Position numbers and translations under genes: made by a program
The notes under the pieces: generated by a model
Database searches by the model: none
Told to the model about the DNA's origin: nothing
The model's input: the letters and a program-made list of their open reading frames with translations, nothing else
DNA from: Nymphaea colorata
Taxonomy: Eukaryota > Streptophyta > Magnoliopsida > Nymphaeales > Nymphaeaceae
Direction of reading: 5' to 3'
DNA: 64,000 nucleotides
NCBI RefSeq assembly: GCF_008831285.2
Contig: NC_045139.1
Location: 29,553,206 to 29,617,205, forward strand
Shown: positions 1-14,100 of the stretch, piece by piece
Position numbering within the stretch: position 1 is the stretch's first letter
How the letters are laid out: every line of letters starts with the position of its first letter

Positions 1-1374
1 GCAGAGATTCTGCTACTCTATCCTCTCTCGTCTGTGGAACCTTTGAAAAGCTGCTTTTGGATGTTACTTGACTCAAAATCTCCTTTTTACATTATCTTAT
101 ACAAATTTTACGCGCGCCACTTTAGATATGAAGTAGCAATTCTCAAAGAAAAATAAAGAGGGAAAGAAATTGAGGAGTAGAGAGCTCACAGATTAGAACA
201 ACCATCGGTTTGTAGTTTGTACCTCCATTTCTGTACGATGCAGAGAATGCCGTTAATGGCACAGAGCTTGTTGCAAACTCATGCTGAGAATTCCAATATG
301 CAGAGTTTGTGATTTTTCATTTTGCCGAATATGATTAGTTAACAGAAGTACTTCCAGATGGTCCTTAAAAAAACTAGTGATCATTACTTGTTTATTATTA
401 TCACATAAAAGATCTGAGCAATACCCATTTCACCATGCACGTTTAAAAAGCTGCAGATAAAAGATTAATTTGAATTGGAACTGGAGAAGTACAAGAATCA
501 AAAGTCCTGTAAGTTAAAGTATAGATTCTTAGTAAGAATGGGCCATGATTTCGTACAGTACCATTATTTAATGTAACAGCAGTTGCAGTAGTTAAACACC
601 ATATTATAATAGATGATATCAGGGGAAAACTTCCTCCTTCTCAGAGGTTTAATCTTTTTTTATTTGAAGATCCCCAGTTATTTAGTATGTCCTTCAATAT
701 GTCATAGACAAGAACATGAAGATCTTTAACTTGGATCCCTGTAAATTGGTTGGTATGTTTAGACATTTGTTATGGTGCTAAAAACCATGAGATGCAGCTG
801 CTGAAGAGACAAATTTTCCTCACTCAATTTTTTCGATTTGGTTTTCATTTGAATCGACCTGGAAATCTCTTGAAGAAAAATCAGCAGAGACTTTGTTAAA
901 GTCCATCTCCTCAGATGGAAGATCCACAAGTAATGAACACAAAACTAAAATGCATAACAGAGTACAGTCGAGAAATTCCTGGTTTTTACTTTCTCCTGCT
1001 GTGAGCCGATGAATTCATTCAGTTGTTCAATGTTCTCGTGTGAAACAGTCAATCAAGAGCTGTATTGTTCCATGTAAAAGTGCCTCAAAATGCATGTCCT
1101 TAGCATTCCCCATATCAAAACAAGGATCAAGGTGCTGATTGAAGACTAGAATTCTGATTCCGATATTAGCAAACTGATATTTTTTTTTTTCAAAAGAAAG
1201 GAGAAGAGTCAACTGTTGCAGAAGAAAACGTGCTGAAGCTCATAGTCACTTTAGCTTCCTTCCTCTAAGCATGCATATAAAATCATACGACAGTGCTCGG
1301 GATGTAATCTTTTGAGAGAGAGAGAGTAGGATATCAGATAAACAAGCAGACAGCGACCTTCTTCATAACTTCAC
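1..1374. other. Non-coding spacer downstream of the AP2/ERF gene
   Basis: I see no supported gene here. The sequence is A/T-rich with short homopolymers, including a T-run near 1180-1190, and a short GA microsatellite around 1315-1327. The part next to 1374 should contain the 3'UTR of the minus-strand AP2/ERF gene, but no clear polyadenylation signal could be assigned. Short open frames on either strand have no recognisable domain. Confidence 0.6.
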
Positions 1375-1827
1375 TCAATTATTAGAGGAACAAGAGCTAA
1401 GAGGATCAAGTAGAGTAGGAGGACACTTAGCATGCCTAGGATGAAAACTTTGCAGAATGGTAGCTATAGTCCATGAATCGTCGTCATCGTCATCACCAAC
1501 AACAAGCCAGTCTTCATCCCGGGAAGGCCGGCCCCCGGTGTCTTCGACCACCGCCTGCGGCGGTGCAGGTGGGGGAGCAAACATCGGGTAGGCAAAGTTG
1601 GTGCGAGCTTTACCGAGGCCGCTGAACGAGATGGAAGTGAGATCATAGGCAATTGCAGCTTCTTCGGCCGTATCAAACGTACCAAGCCAGTGCCTCTCTT
1701 TGGTGTTCGGATTTCGAATCTCCGCCGCATATCTCCCCCATGGCCGCCGGCGGACGCCTATATAGCCGCCAGGTTCTCGTGGCCGGCGCCGGCGAGGCTT
1801 CTGGTGCAACTTGGAGACGTCGCTCAT
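1375..1827 (-). CDS. AP2/ERF-domain transcription factor (ERF group VIII, LEP/PUCHI-like), single exon
   Basis: The 150-aa protein is a DNA-binding transcription factor expected to act in the nucleus at GCC-box type sites. A basic stretch (KPRRRRPR, residues 10-17) looks like a nuclear localisation signal. One AP2 domain spans about residues 22-80, with the elements [31 protein letters not shown] and [20 protein letters not shown] resembles the LEAFY PETIOLE / PUCHI / FRIZZY PANICLE branch, which controls meristem and organ boundaries. The C-terminal half is low complexity: a proline run, an Asp6 acidic run and a Ser/Asn tail. I start at the ATG at 1827, because extending the frame upstream relies on a TTG codon. 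The protein is shorter than most of its group and has one extra residue before KARTNF. The family call is certain; the subgroup is inferred. Confidence 0.93.
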   Translation of the reverse strand: MSDVSKLHQKPRRRRPREPGGYIGVRRRPWGRYAAEIRNPNTKERHWLGTFDTAEEAAIAYDLTSISFSGLGKARTNFAYPMFAPPPAPPQAVVEDTGGRPSRDEDWLVVGDDDDDDSWTIATILQSFHPRHAKCPPTLLDPLSSCSSNN

Positions 1828-1897
1828 CTTCCCCAAGTGATACTATGCCTCTCAGAGAGACACAATGCTTGTGGCAGACGTTGTGGGTGGAGTTGGC

Positions 1898-1905
1898 TTT
1901 TTATA
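1898..1905 (-). promoter_or_regulatory. Probable TATA box of the AP2/ERF gene
   Basis: On the minus strand this reads TATAAAAA, about 70 bp upstream of the ATG at 1827. That leaves room for a short 5'UTR. The match and spacing are good for a plant core promoter, but the transcription start is not known. Confidence 0.6.
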
Positions 1906-4900
1906 ACCACCAAACTCATAAGCAGTGCAGCCACCTTCATTCTCCAGAGGACAAAATGATGAGATGCTTTCTATCATCTGAATAAGAAATTCTGTCGTCA
2001 TAAGCTAAAAAGCAAGGCAGCCATTCTCAATTAAGTTCAAAATTTTTCTTTTCCTTGTGCACCAACTTTAGAGATCAGTTTCTGAAGAAAATTAAGTTCA
2101 TTTCTGTTTAGATATATAATAATATCTAAGTTCAGAAGACCCATCTTCTTCTACTACTTGAAAATGTTGGAAATATAAATAAATTATGATTATAGAAACC
2201 CTTTAATGAGAATGACTAGTGAATCAATTTGCATGCCATAGAAAATGACGGAAAGTACGTTGTTTGAAGCAAATGCTTTTCTACCAAACAAGTGAACAAC
2301 ATCGTCATTCTTTTTAGACTGAAGAAACCTGCCTTGAGGTGGGATAGTCGGCAGCTGGTTTAACATTTCGTACCAATGATCAACTACCCAATAAGCAAAT
2401 ACATTTTCTAGGAGTGATCTACTCATTCGCCCCACTGTACTGATACCATCTTCGAAAAAGTTAAAGACTCACTAAAAATCTGTTGATGTTCATGTCCTAC
2501 GCCATAATTCCTCGTGCAAATTAGAGAAGTTTGTGCGTTTCTTCTTTCACTTTACGGCATTCCAATGAAACATCAAATGGGAAGAAAATGTGGGGATAGA
2601 GATCGAAGTGATTTTGGTTGTGCCAATTGAAAAACAACAAGAAGATTAAGATAGAGAGTTTGTGGAGGGCAGGTGAAAGGCATGAGCACTATGTGGGGAA
2701 CTAAAAATTTGTTAAAAACTCCCCTTCACTTCCTCGTTGGTTGTGTGTGCTTGTCTCTCTCTCTCTCCCTCTCTAGAACACTCTCTCTCTATCTCCATGT
2801 TTTCCTCGACATGACGTGACTGAAACCCGGTGCAACCCATGATGCAATGAGCCCTTCTGCTCGTTTGAGGGTCATGGTGGGTCCCCTCTGCCTTTGTTGC
2901 CTGTGCACAGGCCTGCTCTGTGCTTGTGTTGTTGGCCACCCCTGTGGCTGCCCCCCAACACATCCTCCCTTTCTTGGGGCCACCAATCGTGGAGAAAGAA
3001 CTGAAAAAAAAAAAAACCTGCCGACATGATCGGTTCTTGATGCATACATGTATATATGGAGCATACTTTAATTCCATGTTAAGTTGTCTTCTTGAAAAAA
3101 AAAAAAAAAAACGTATACTTATGTCATGGATTTGACAACTTAAGCTTTTGTTGTAAATAAACCAGTCTTCCTCATTCATTTCTTTCTGAAGTCTTAAAAT
3201 CTGATTTACTGTACATAAGGATTGATAAGTTTGATGCCTAGTAGTAAAAGAATTGACTCTTAACACTATGTTTTCAATGCTGAGATCAAATCTATACGTC
3301 CAATAAGCGTGCCCATTTGTTTTCAAATTTCTTATGGGTCTGATATATGCATCAAAAAGAACATTACGTAAAATCAGCTTCCAATAAGCGCCAGTTCCCA
3401 TGGCCTCCAATGTGAGTAAACCCACAAGGAGGTAAGCTCTTGGTAGCCTTATTGAGGGTCCCCTCTTAAAACTTTTGATAATATTGTTGAAGGAAGATGT
3501 TGCATGAGCTTTTAAGTTTTGAGTTGTGCCTGAATTGTGGTGGTAAAGTATGAGATAGTCCATCTTGAGACCTTTCTGTATCTGCTTTTTGCCACAGAAC
3601 GTGAGGACGGGGCAGAATTTTGGGCGAATAGATGCATTTTACAAAAGACATGATAAGCGAGACACCTTCCACTGTGTTCGAATTGAATGAGGCGTGTATG
3701 ATCGAATAAAGACAAGAAGACAAGGCTCCTCGCTTCTCTCCTTGCCGGCAGGGGCAGGGGCAGAGGCAGAGGCATGTGTGGGCAATTGCCCACACAGATG
3801 AACAGAAAATGTTTACTTGTATACATGCATACATGTATGTCCGTATTATGTATATGCTAACCTCTGGTGGATATCTTACAAGAGCTTCTACGTAGCCAGG
3901 TGGATCAAGCTGGCTCAAGCTTGTGCTTGGGGAACTGAGACCAAAAGGAGCTCCCGAACTCAACACTTGTGAACCGAATTCAGAAGCTACTAGTCAATCA
4001 ATGGAGGCCATTCCATCCAGCTATCTTTCAGACTATCATCTGTCGTCGTTGCAACAAACTAATGAAGAGAAGGCGGAAGAACTTAGTTTGTCCAACTAAG
4101 AACGGGCGGAAGCTGCTGCCCAGATTATGCCGATCACACCTGACGCCTCCTGGAGCCAGGAAAACACTGATGAGCCCTTGTTCCACGGCCCAGCGCATGA
4201 TGCACTTGGACATGACATGCACGCATGCATGGCCATGTCGACCATGCATGACCATGTCCATGTGGCGCCATTTTTAGGGACTAAGAGTATGCCGTCCGCT
4301 CATTCATCTGCATTCTGCAACGATTTCGAGATGCTCATGTCCGTCACATTGCTGGATCATGGCATCATGTACATTGGAATCATGCACATCACGACGCTTT
4401 TGCATGATACCATGCACATTATTGACGAGGAACGCAAAAGAATTTCGATGGGATTGACTCTGAATCTGTACTAGATTCCATCTGCAGGACTGTACATGGT
4501 AGACGTATGCACACTAAACCAGGGGAATTAATAACCATAAACTATGGCGAGTACAATAAGCTGTTACATGCAAAGTCCTAGAGAATCAAATCTCAATCCT
4601 TCAAATTGGCAACGACCAACAAGGTGAATTAGTAGTAAAAGGAGATTCAAAGCTTAGAGGCAGGCACACTAGTCATGGACTCGTGGTTGGTATCCTTGGC
4701 CCATTTTTATGAGTAGGAACAGGAACTTGAACCTGTGCATGATGTAAAGGTACACAGGCTTGTGCGTATAACTAGGGTTCGCGCTGTTGAAGCTTTGAAA
4801 GCTATGTTAATGCAACAAATATATGCCCGAAAAAAAGGAAGGAGAGAGTTGGGGAATTTTGGAGATTTTTTAAAAGAATTGTCTTTTTTTAACTTTTAAC

Positions 4901-7900
4901 TTTTTCACTAACTCTGTTTGTCCTTGTAACGGTTTCTAGAATAAGAATGAATATAGACGTTCTTGTCATTACACCCTCAACACACAATCTTTGTCCACTC
5001 ATCAATGCATTATGCATATAACCAGCTTTGGTCCGAGTCGGATGGACACCACTTTGGAGCCCATGTGGATCCATCCATCGATCATAAGATGGCAACATCA
5101 TGATTGAGCACTTGCATACATGGCCATGGATGACTGCTTGATCCTACATGGACATGCTCTATGTGTGTGTGCGTGTGTGTGTGTGTGTGGGGTAAATTCA
5201 CCCTCTTAGTTGCAGCTAAAAAAGTGTCAATTTTTTACTAAAGCACGCAGAGTTTAAGCACACTCCTATATAATTAATGTGCTCTGTTGAACTCCAACGT
5301 TTCAAATCCGAACACCTTCCTGTTGGGGATCTGTGATAACTCAATTAATATTGAGGTTGAAGCTTTGGAAATCACAAATCCCTCCGATCCACTAAAAAGA
5401 ACACCAAGCTCCTAACGTGAGCTCATAATTGGCAGATGAAGCACGAGCAGATGGCTGTTTCAATTTTTAAGAAAAACATCTTTTGTGTTTTGTTATAGAA
5501 AAGCATCATTTTCTATTAGCGCATTATAAAAAATCATTAAGCACCATTAGCAACAATATTAAAATAATAAGCACATTTTTGCATCGTATCAGCGTGTCAT
5601 AGCGGAGCATTTTTGTGTCATGCAGGACACGCGCATGCCCACACACACATACACACAGAGAAGGTAGTTAGGCCAGCCACCACAAGGGACCCTGGCACCA
5701 AGTTTTTCACCCTGAAGAGAAGAAACTAAAATATAAAATTACTTTTCCAAGTGGGGAGCATATGGTGTCATCCTGTGAATATTTAACAACTGAATGACCT
5801 TTATCTAATAAAATAATATTTGTGTTCATGTGTTTTATTGAAGCTTATACATCAAACGGGGTATGGTGAAGGCACGTACTGCCTCCCACTCTACACTACA
5901 CAGAGGAATGCTCCTCCAAAGAATGAGAAAAGGGCCATTTGAAGAAATGGATTACCAGTACTGAGTTAGGTATCTGACCCTTCCATGGCTGCCCAAGAAA
6001 CACCATGAACTGAGGTCCATGCTGAGACCTTGTTGGAGCTGTACATTGGGTTGGAACTGTAGTTTATACGTACTCCGGAGGGAGGCCGGAGCTACGTTAC
6101 GGCCGCAATCCCCTAGCACCTACCTTGACCCACTAAGCTCGGTCCAACAAAAACTGGGTCCGAGCTATATATGCAGTGTCCACCCTAGATCTAGCTTGCA
6201 TGATCAACTTTATGTAACAACCCGGCTGGCGGATCCCAACCAGACTTGATCAGCAAGAATGAAGGCAGACCCAAATCAGTTTCAAACGACTCCATTGATC
6301 AAGCACCTGACAGATCAGTCTCTTATAGACACACTTCATCTTCTGCCCGACCAGCTACACCATGTCCCTTAAAGCAAAGAAAAATAAAGAGCAAAGAAAA
6401 AGAAAAAGAGAGAGACTCCAACACCTTTGGATAAAAAATCAGTGGTAAACAGATACCGAAGGAAAATGTTGGTGCAGTAACTGCTATGACTGTTTTTAAT
6501 ATGGAAATCCATTTTGTAAAATGATAGAGAGGATCGGCGTGGGTTAGTCATACTGAATCAAGGTTGAGTGCTCTATTTTATATTTCTAATGTCACAAAAA
6601 ACAACTTCGAAAATAATGACAATAACAAAACGTCTTTCTTCAATTCATCCTTCTGTCATTACATTCCAAGAAAACAATTTCCGTTGATTGATGTTTTTTG
6701 GGCATCTGATAAGTAAATACATTGTGTTCTCAGAACACCTGCTCCTAAAACACATATTTCAAAAACACCATATACTTTTCATATTGAACATAGTAAAATC
6801 GTTCCTAATATTGGATTGGTGAATTCAAAAGTAAACAAAAAATATATATGTATATATTGCATAATACTTGCAACATATATCGGAAATACATGACGTTATG
6901 TCAGTAGCAATGTGGAAATTTGTCAATTATCTATAAGTATGGCCTCCCTTTCAGGCGGTGGGTTTCATAAACTCTCAGCACACCGACAACCTAAACAGTG
7001 GAAGAAAATCTGAAAAAAAAAAAAAAAACAATCAAATTAGCGCGTCCAACCTTTCCAAAGGGCAGAAACTAAGGCATCTACGAACCGACAACAGATTAAT
7101 TTGGAAGAGGCTCGTGCTAACAACAAAAGAGGACGTAAAGTTGCCTAAAATTTGAGCCTAAATTCACTTGAAATTGCAAACTTGTGGAGCCACGGAAGTA
7201 AGAATCCCCAATTTTTATTCAAATATTTCTCAGAAAAATCCACCAACGTTTTGCACGACATTCTGATACACCAAGTTCACGAAACACGAACATGCCAAAG
7301 CCTGCCGCCTGGATCCAAGCTCGTGAAGGATCCACCTCCATAGAACTAAGGCAATATTAGGGCCGATCGAGTATTTCCCTGTGAATTTGCAGCCACGGCT
7401 AATTCTGAAACAATAAAACTAACCCAATGTAGGGCAAGTTCAAAACAAGGAAAGAGAGAAGGGGAGCGAGAGAGCAGATAAGAATTTCATTTCCGAGTGA
7501 GTAGGAGGTTACTATACTGCCCCTAGTGAGGCCCGAAGGCATCCTCCCTTTCCCTCCTCTAGGGTCCTGAGTTGCATCAAGATTCGAGACCTGGGCAGTA
7601 CACTCTTTAGCTTGAGTGTCAATATCCCATTATTTGCAATCTAAAGAGGTAACACCCACTATAATCAAACAGGCAACATCCCATATACATACTCATCCGC
7701 CCAACCAGCTATTCTACACCTCTTGAGACAGCTCAAAAAAATTTTATTAAACAGAGCCACGTCCAAGAGCAATGGATGTGAAAAACAACAAATAACAAGT
7801 GAAAAGTACAACAGAGAGAGAGAGGAGAGGTCATAAACTGAGGCGAGAGAGAGATTTTCTTTCATTTACAACTCATATTTACACAGTAGTTAGTGCCTTT

Positions 7901-8177
7901 CTTCCAATTTCTCCCTCTACAAAATTCCTACTAAATGCTATAGCACAAGCTTTTTCCTGAACCCAGGTTGTACATTATTTTGCATAGAAATGCAAGTAAG
8001 TAAAATACCGCAATTTGAAAATGCAGCAGCATCTGATACAAGTCGAAGGCTAGTAGCTGTCTAGCAAGCTTCGGCCTTTGGCCTAGTGCTGCTCACGGTA
8101 GGAGCTTGGCACATGCGAAGTTGAAAACAACCGAATCGCTGATGCCTCTGCATGTGGACAAGCGAAATTCAAAAACC
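1906..8177. other. Gene-poor spacer between the AP2/ERF gene and RKP
   Basis: No gene was recognised across about 6.3 kb. It contains homopolymer runs (3006-3016, 3095-3111, 7012-7028), a GT microsatellite near 5163-5188 and a CATG-rich His/Met-coding stretch at 4127-4474 (reported as a curiosity). The longest frame, 2712-3563 on the minus strand, is low complexity with poly-Phe from A/T runs and has no domain. The end near 8177 should hold the RKP 3'UTR. Confidence 0.5.
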
Positions 8178-11100
8178 TTATAATCTTGTATCTGTCATTT
8201 CTTTCACATCGGTAACTGTTGCGTTGCAAAAGAAGCACCGTTGGCTATTCAGCAGGTGTCTACTTATGCAGCCAAAACATGATTTGTGATTGCAAGGCAT
8301 GAGCTGGCTGTCTGATTTGCATGCATAACAAATGCAGCAAATCACCTCGTCATCCTCTGCTATGCATCCTAATGAGCCTATGGTGTCCACTTCTCTTCTG
8401 CTTCTCAGGCAGCTTGCAAATCTCTCGAGCTTTTTGAGTCTAACAAATGGAATATTGCCCCTGAGCATGCCACCCTGGAGAAAATAGGCCGATAATACTG
8501 AGCAACAGCTGATAAAGATTTTCCATGGACAAGCATGAAATTGAATTCAAAACAGTAGACGTAACAGACCAATAGAAATACTGGATGCCTCAAATGAACC
8601 AAAGGAACCAACTTAACGATGCCTCGAAAAGAGGAACATGAATAGGTTTAATGCATAAAGAGGTGAACGCAGTTAAAATAGACCAGGAGGACCTGCTATA
8701 TCTTGGGAGCCTAACTAAAAATTACATATATCTGAAGGTCAGAAAGAACCTCAAATGAGCAGTTGAAAGCCTGAAAGGCTGAAACCTATCCATATTCATG
8801 TAACCTTGAAGTCTAGATGGGAAGTGGGTCTTGAACAATGTGGATTCTTAAGTATATCAGGTTATATTCATTAAAAAACCAGATTGAGTTTGTTTAGGCC
8901 CAAAAAAACTCTTGCACAAGAAATACAAAGACATGCATGGACACCATCTGGCTCTCTCTTATTCTTTTTCTTCATGAAAATACAAAGTGGTTCTTTCCCC
9001 TAATTCTGGAAATCAAGTGTGTTCAGATCCTGTCACTTCTTCTACCTTACATATATAACATGGGAAGTCTCCTAACTCAGACCCACTTATTCCATATCAG
9101 GTAACAGTATGACTATCTATATCCTACATTCGAGGCCCGACAATTTCCAAAAAGCATGGATGTCAGAGATTGGCATAATGTGCATCTTCCAAAGGCAGGA
9201 CTACCTTTCTACGTGCCTGATAGGATAGTTGAAGAGAAAAAACATAGGTCATTGATCAGTACTTTTGTCGCTTCAGAACATTTGACTTTGGTCAACTTGT
9301 TGGAGGTGACCGTAGGCCACTTAGGTCAGAAATAAGTCTGTATGAGGAAATTCATTAGAAATGGCTATTCTTGAAATCACAGATAGAAGCAAAGGTCTAT
9401 AAGTAGAAAATCCCCACAGTAAGATGGCTGAGGAAATAATGGCCCTGACTAGAGAGATCAGAACTAAACTGAACCGCGACGAGCTTGAAAAGGCAAACTT
9501 ATGAGCTGCCACAAAATGATCATGTACAGTTCCTCTAGAACGATTAGATTATGATGCATTCATCAGGTTTCCTTGTTTTTGAACCTCTCAATGTTTAGCA
9601 ATTAATAGAAAAGTTTCCTATTGATAAACAAAACAATGATAATAAGATTTTTTTTTTTCCTAGTATCTTCAAGTTATACTTGAAACAAGGCCAGAAAGCT
9701 CCAGTTCATCTTACATCCCTATATTACTGATAGCAGCATTAAAATCAGCAATTATTTGGCAAGTATATGAAGCAGGGGATATCACATCAAACTTGACGAG
9801 GCTGTTGATCTTCAGACTACTAAGATATTAGACAGCTAAGGTTCGTTCATCTTGTACCCCTAAATGGTCAATAGCTGCAGTTGAATCAGTCATTATTCTG
9901 CTAGTATGTGATGTAGGGATTTAACAACATCCTGTCAAACTTGACAAGGCTGTTGATCTTCAGATCACTTAAATATTAGACACGTGAATATTAGTGCATA
10001 TGACACTACAAGGTTCTGAGTTATTGAGTATCAAGAATCAACTGCTCATAGTAAATCAAAAGCAACTACTGTCACAAAGTGATACTTTAACAGTAATGAA
10101 CTCCAAAAGCCTCATTTCTTGAAATACTTACCCAATTGAAATCCAACAAATATTGGAATCCAAAATGGACAGTGGCAGCACAATCCATGCTTATAAAGAC
10201 TCCTACGATGTCATTCGGTTTTACTAGCAAGGGATCCTCACTTGCATCCACTAGGTTCAAAATCATTCCCACTAAAGGAGCCAAGATCATGGCTCTATTA
10301 AGCTTCTCTACAGATTGGCCATGTCGTCTAATCGACCTGCAGGAAACAAAATCATATAGCAATCAAAACGTCATTGGTTAGTGAAATGAAAAGATCCACA
10401 CGTTTACATTGCAAGTTCTCAATCAGTTCATAATAATTATCAGTTGACTAGCTGAGAATTTAGATAAAGTTGTTGATTAGCATACAAGCTTTATTTCATG
10501 TGCTGCCAGACCAATAGGCTCCAGATTAAAAAGTGCAAATGGGTATCAACATAGTCATCTCAAGATAATACATTGGAGTTATCATGTAAAATCATGGAAA
10601 GAACATAACCATAGGAATAAACTTACATATCAAATACTTCAACATCAATTGTTGAAGTCATCTGGTTGAGAATAAAGATGATCAACTCAATCAACCTCCG
10701 CAGATTCATGTCAGGTCCCGAAACAAACGCTTGAGGAATCTCATGTGTGAAGAACTCCAACACCCTTGCAAGATTGCAAGAGAGGTCAAATATGAGAGTG
10801 GATTTCCTTTGCTGCAACTCTGTAATCTACAAAAGATGTAAAAAAATTTAAGTATTCCTGCACATCCTTGATGTCAAAATGCAGTTAGAGATCCTGGGCA
10901 TTTTTTCTGATCAGTTGCACAACGATATCTGCAGCATCAATGGGGTGCATCTTACGGAACAAAATGAGGGTCTTCATGGGCACCTTTCAAGTTTCTAGTG
11001 ACAAATCACAAGGTAACAAGTAATAAGAGACGGTGCTGCAAAGTCAGCATTTACATTTTTTTTTCTTTTATTGACAAGCCAGTATGAAACATTGTCATTT

Positions 11101-14100
11101 GGTCCGATGACAGAGGTATTTGAACAGTGCAGTGGCCTGTGAGTATTGTAGTGAACTGAACAGTACATTATGATATCTTCCATAACTATGAAGGAAACTG
11201 ACATGTTACAGCCTGAAACTAGCTTCACAAGTGTAACTATACAGTATCAGATATAACCCATGATAAATATATCTTGCATAGCGGTACAACTCAATGGGGT
11301 GCATCTTAGTCAAGACGAAAGAAAGTTTTTTTCCAACTTAAAAGGTACAACACTTTACTAAGGCTGAATATTAAGTTTTTCCATGCAAGGGATTCTTAAT
11401 GAAAGTAAAATAAATAAAATTTATGTATATATGATCTTACGCAACAAAATTAGGGTCTTCATGCTATATTTACCCTCCAAATAAAAATTTTAAGTTTTAT
11501 GAGCATTAAGTTGTTTCAAGACTCCAACAAATAAGTCATATGCAAAAAAGTAATCTATTTGATACCCATTAAAGTATTAAGAGTAATAAAAGTGGTCACT
11601 TTAATTATTTCCAATGAAAACATGCATGTTCTGTAACTTGTAGGCAGTATATGGTTGTTATTTTGTTATGTTTATGCAACTCATCTTTTTCTATGGAGAG
11701 CATTTTTTTCCTAAATTTTTATACTTTTTGTGGGTTTCACTTATTTAAAAAAAAAAACTATATATTATTTTAAATATGGAAACTAAATATGCAACTTTTT
11801 CATGCTAACTTTGCACCCAACCAGGGGTTAGGTTACACTCTTACACCATCAATTTGTACCGCTGATACAAATGAAATGGAGATAAACAGCAGTTAAAGGT
11901 GCTGTGTCAAATGAACTACTAAATCTTTTACTAGTCCACCAGCAGATTGTCAATAGCCACATTAAAATAATAGTAATAACTTGGCATGGAAAAAAAAAAA
12001 AGCACTGAAACAGTAAAAGAATTCCACAATACAACTAAAATTCTTCACTCCAGGCTAACATGCAAGAAAGTAAAGTTCTTATATAGAATACAAGTATTTT
12101 ACGTAGTTGTAAAAGGTAATGCATACACTAAGTTGTCATGACAAGGCAGAATCACCCTGTTGACCAGCTCAAATAACTGAGTCAACCCAGATCATCCTGA
12201 CTCACTACAATTTCAATCATAGCTTCCGATTTGCTGCCTGGATTCAAAATTTAGGCCAACAAATATCAGAAAATTACTTAGGCTGTAAACACAAGACTTC
12301 CCAGACCTAACATGACAAGCAGGCTTTTGAACATGAGTCATGAAGAGTGCACTGCGTGCTTCAGGTATGGCAAACTAACCAAATAATTTTCTCTCATCTC
12401 TCGGATAGAAACTGAAAATTCCGTTATTGTCCAGCTCAGAGTGTTGAATAGCCGATTAAGAAAAGTAGAGAACAATTCCTTATCAAGGAGGCAGACTTCC
12501 TTTAATAAACCCTATAAGAAAAATCCAGATATAGCATCAGCACTTGGTGAGCAAGAAAGGGAAAAAGAGAAGGAAAGAGCATATTTTGCAACATGCAACC
12601 TCAGCCAAATTTACTGTTCTCTTCCTATTGCTCAAACTAGGTACCTGAAAACGAACTGATGAAGATTCCCCTTGTTTTGAAAATCCAAATCCAGAACCCT
12701 TGCATAGTCGTAGAAGTATGTTCGTAACAGGAATCCATGATCTATCGTCAAATGCAGAAAGCAAAGCAAGGGGCATTCTCTGAAGAGCTGCTTCATTGTT
12801 CTCAAAAGCAGCGAAATAATCTTTATACTGTACTAGGACAGATATTGAATGGAGCAGGACATCTCTTAGATCAGCACTTGATATTCGAGGATCGTTGAAA
12901 TGTGTGACCACAAAAGTAACCTATTAAAAATGAATAGGAAACCTTAATATTGATTTTAAGCATTTCAAAAGACAGATGGCTAGACTAACAAGGCAGATAC
13001 TAAATGAAAGTTGAATGCATTTCACTGTCTTTCGAATCATTATTTCATGCAAATACACAACGCTACTGAAAACAAGGACACAGAAATGTTTTGTTCAATC
13101 AACCGAGCAATTAAGTTCCTAAAGCCCCATTAGACTACATAAAAAATAAAGACACTAACTGAGTTCCAAATAGTAGATTCAAGTATTCAACCATTTCAAG
13201 TGCACATAATGACCTAAATGAACATTAATGTACTAGACTACTAGTGAATACTAGCCCAATTTGCTAATGCAAAAAAAATGAAACTACATTTGGAATATTT
13301 TTTATTTCTTCCGTCTGATAGAAACAGAAATTATTAAACCAGATGCACAATATGACTAAGCTCAAAAAAATATAAATAATAGAATCATCTTCAAGCCATA
13401 TAATATGAAAATAAAGAATGTGAAGATATCATAATCAACTTGTAACAACATAATTAACTAAGCTATAGTTATCGTACAAATGAAGATAATCCTTGCTGCA
13501 GGAAAGATGCCGACGAGACAAATGGTGGATCACTTCTTCGTAGAGCATGGAAGCAATCAACCTGAAACAAAGTAAAAAAAAAAAAACATTAGGGGAGAAA
13601 AAAAAACATTCCAAAGGTATTATGGGCATTTAATATGAAAAATCAAAATTTATGGCACAATCTGCATCTCATGATTGATGCTGTAAAACATTCTTATTTC
13701 TTATGCAGTTTTGCTACACACAATGCATCCTGACTTTGTACCTCTCAATTCTCTCCCATAAGGTATAAAGATATTTTTGACAAATTTATAAGCAACATAT
13801 TGATTAGGTCAACTCCAATAATTACATATATCACAATCATACTAACTGCTTCTCATCTACCAGTAACACATGTTTACCTGTTTCTGTCAAAAGATGAGGA
13901 GGAAGAAAGAGAGAAGAAAAAGAAGAAGAAGAGCACTGAACATTGTTTAGTGTAGAAACATATAAACATATTTAGAGTATGAATAACTTGTAAATATGTT
14001 TTTTGAACGCACCAAAAGCACCCTGCACCAGTACCTGGATGTACCAGCACTGGTATGGGTATGTATTCCATTTTAACAATCCACATATACACTAGCAACT

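Noticed and set aside
2712-3563. 283-aa minus-strand open frame
   Set aside because: It is low complexity with Phe runs from A-runs, has no domain or plant codon pattern, and has overlapping frames on the other strand of similar length.
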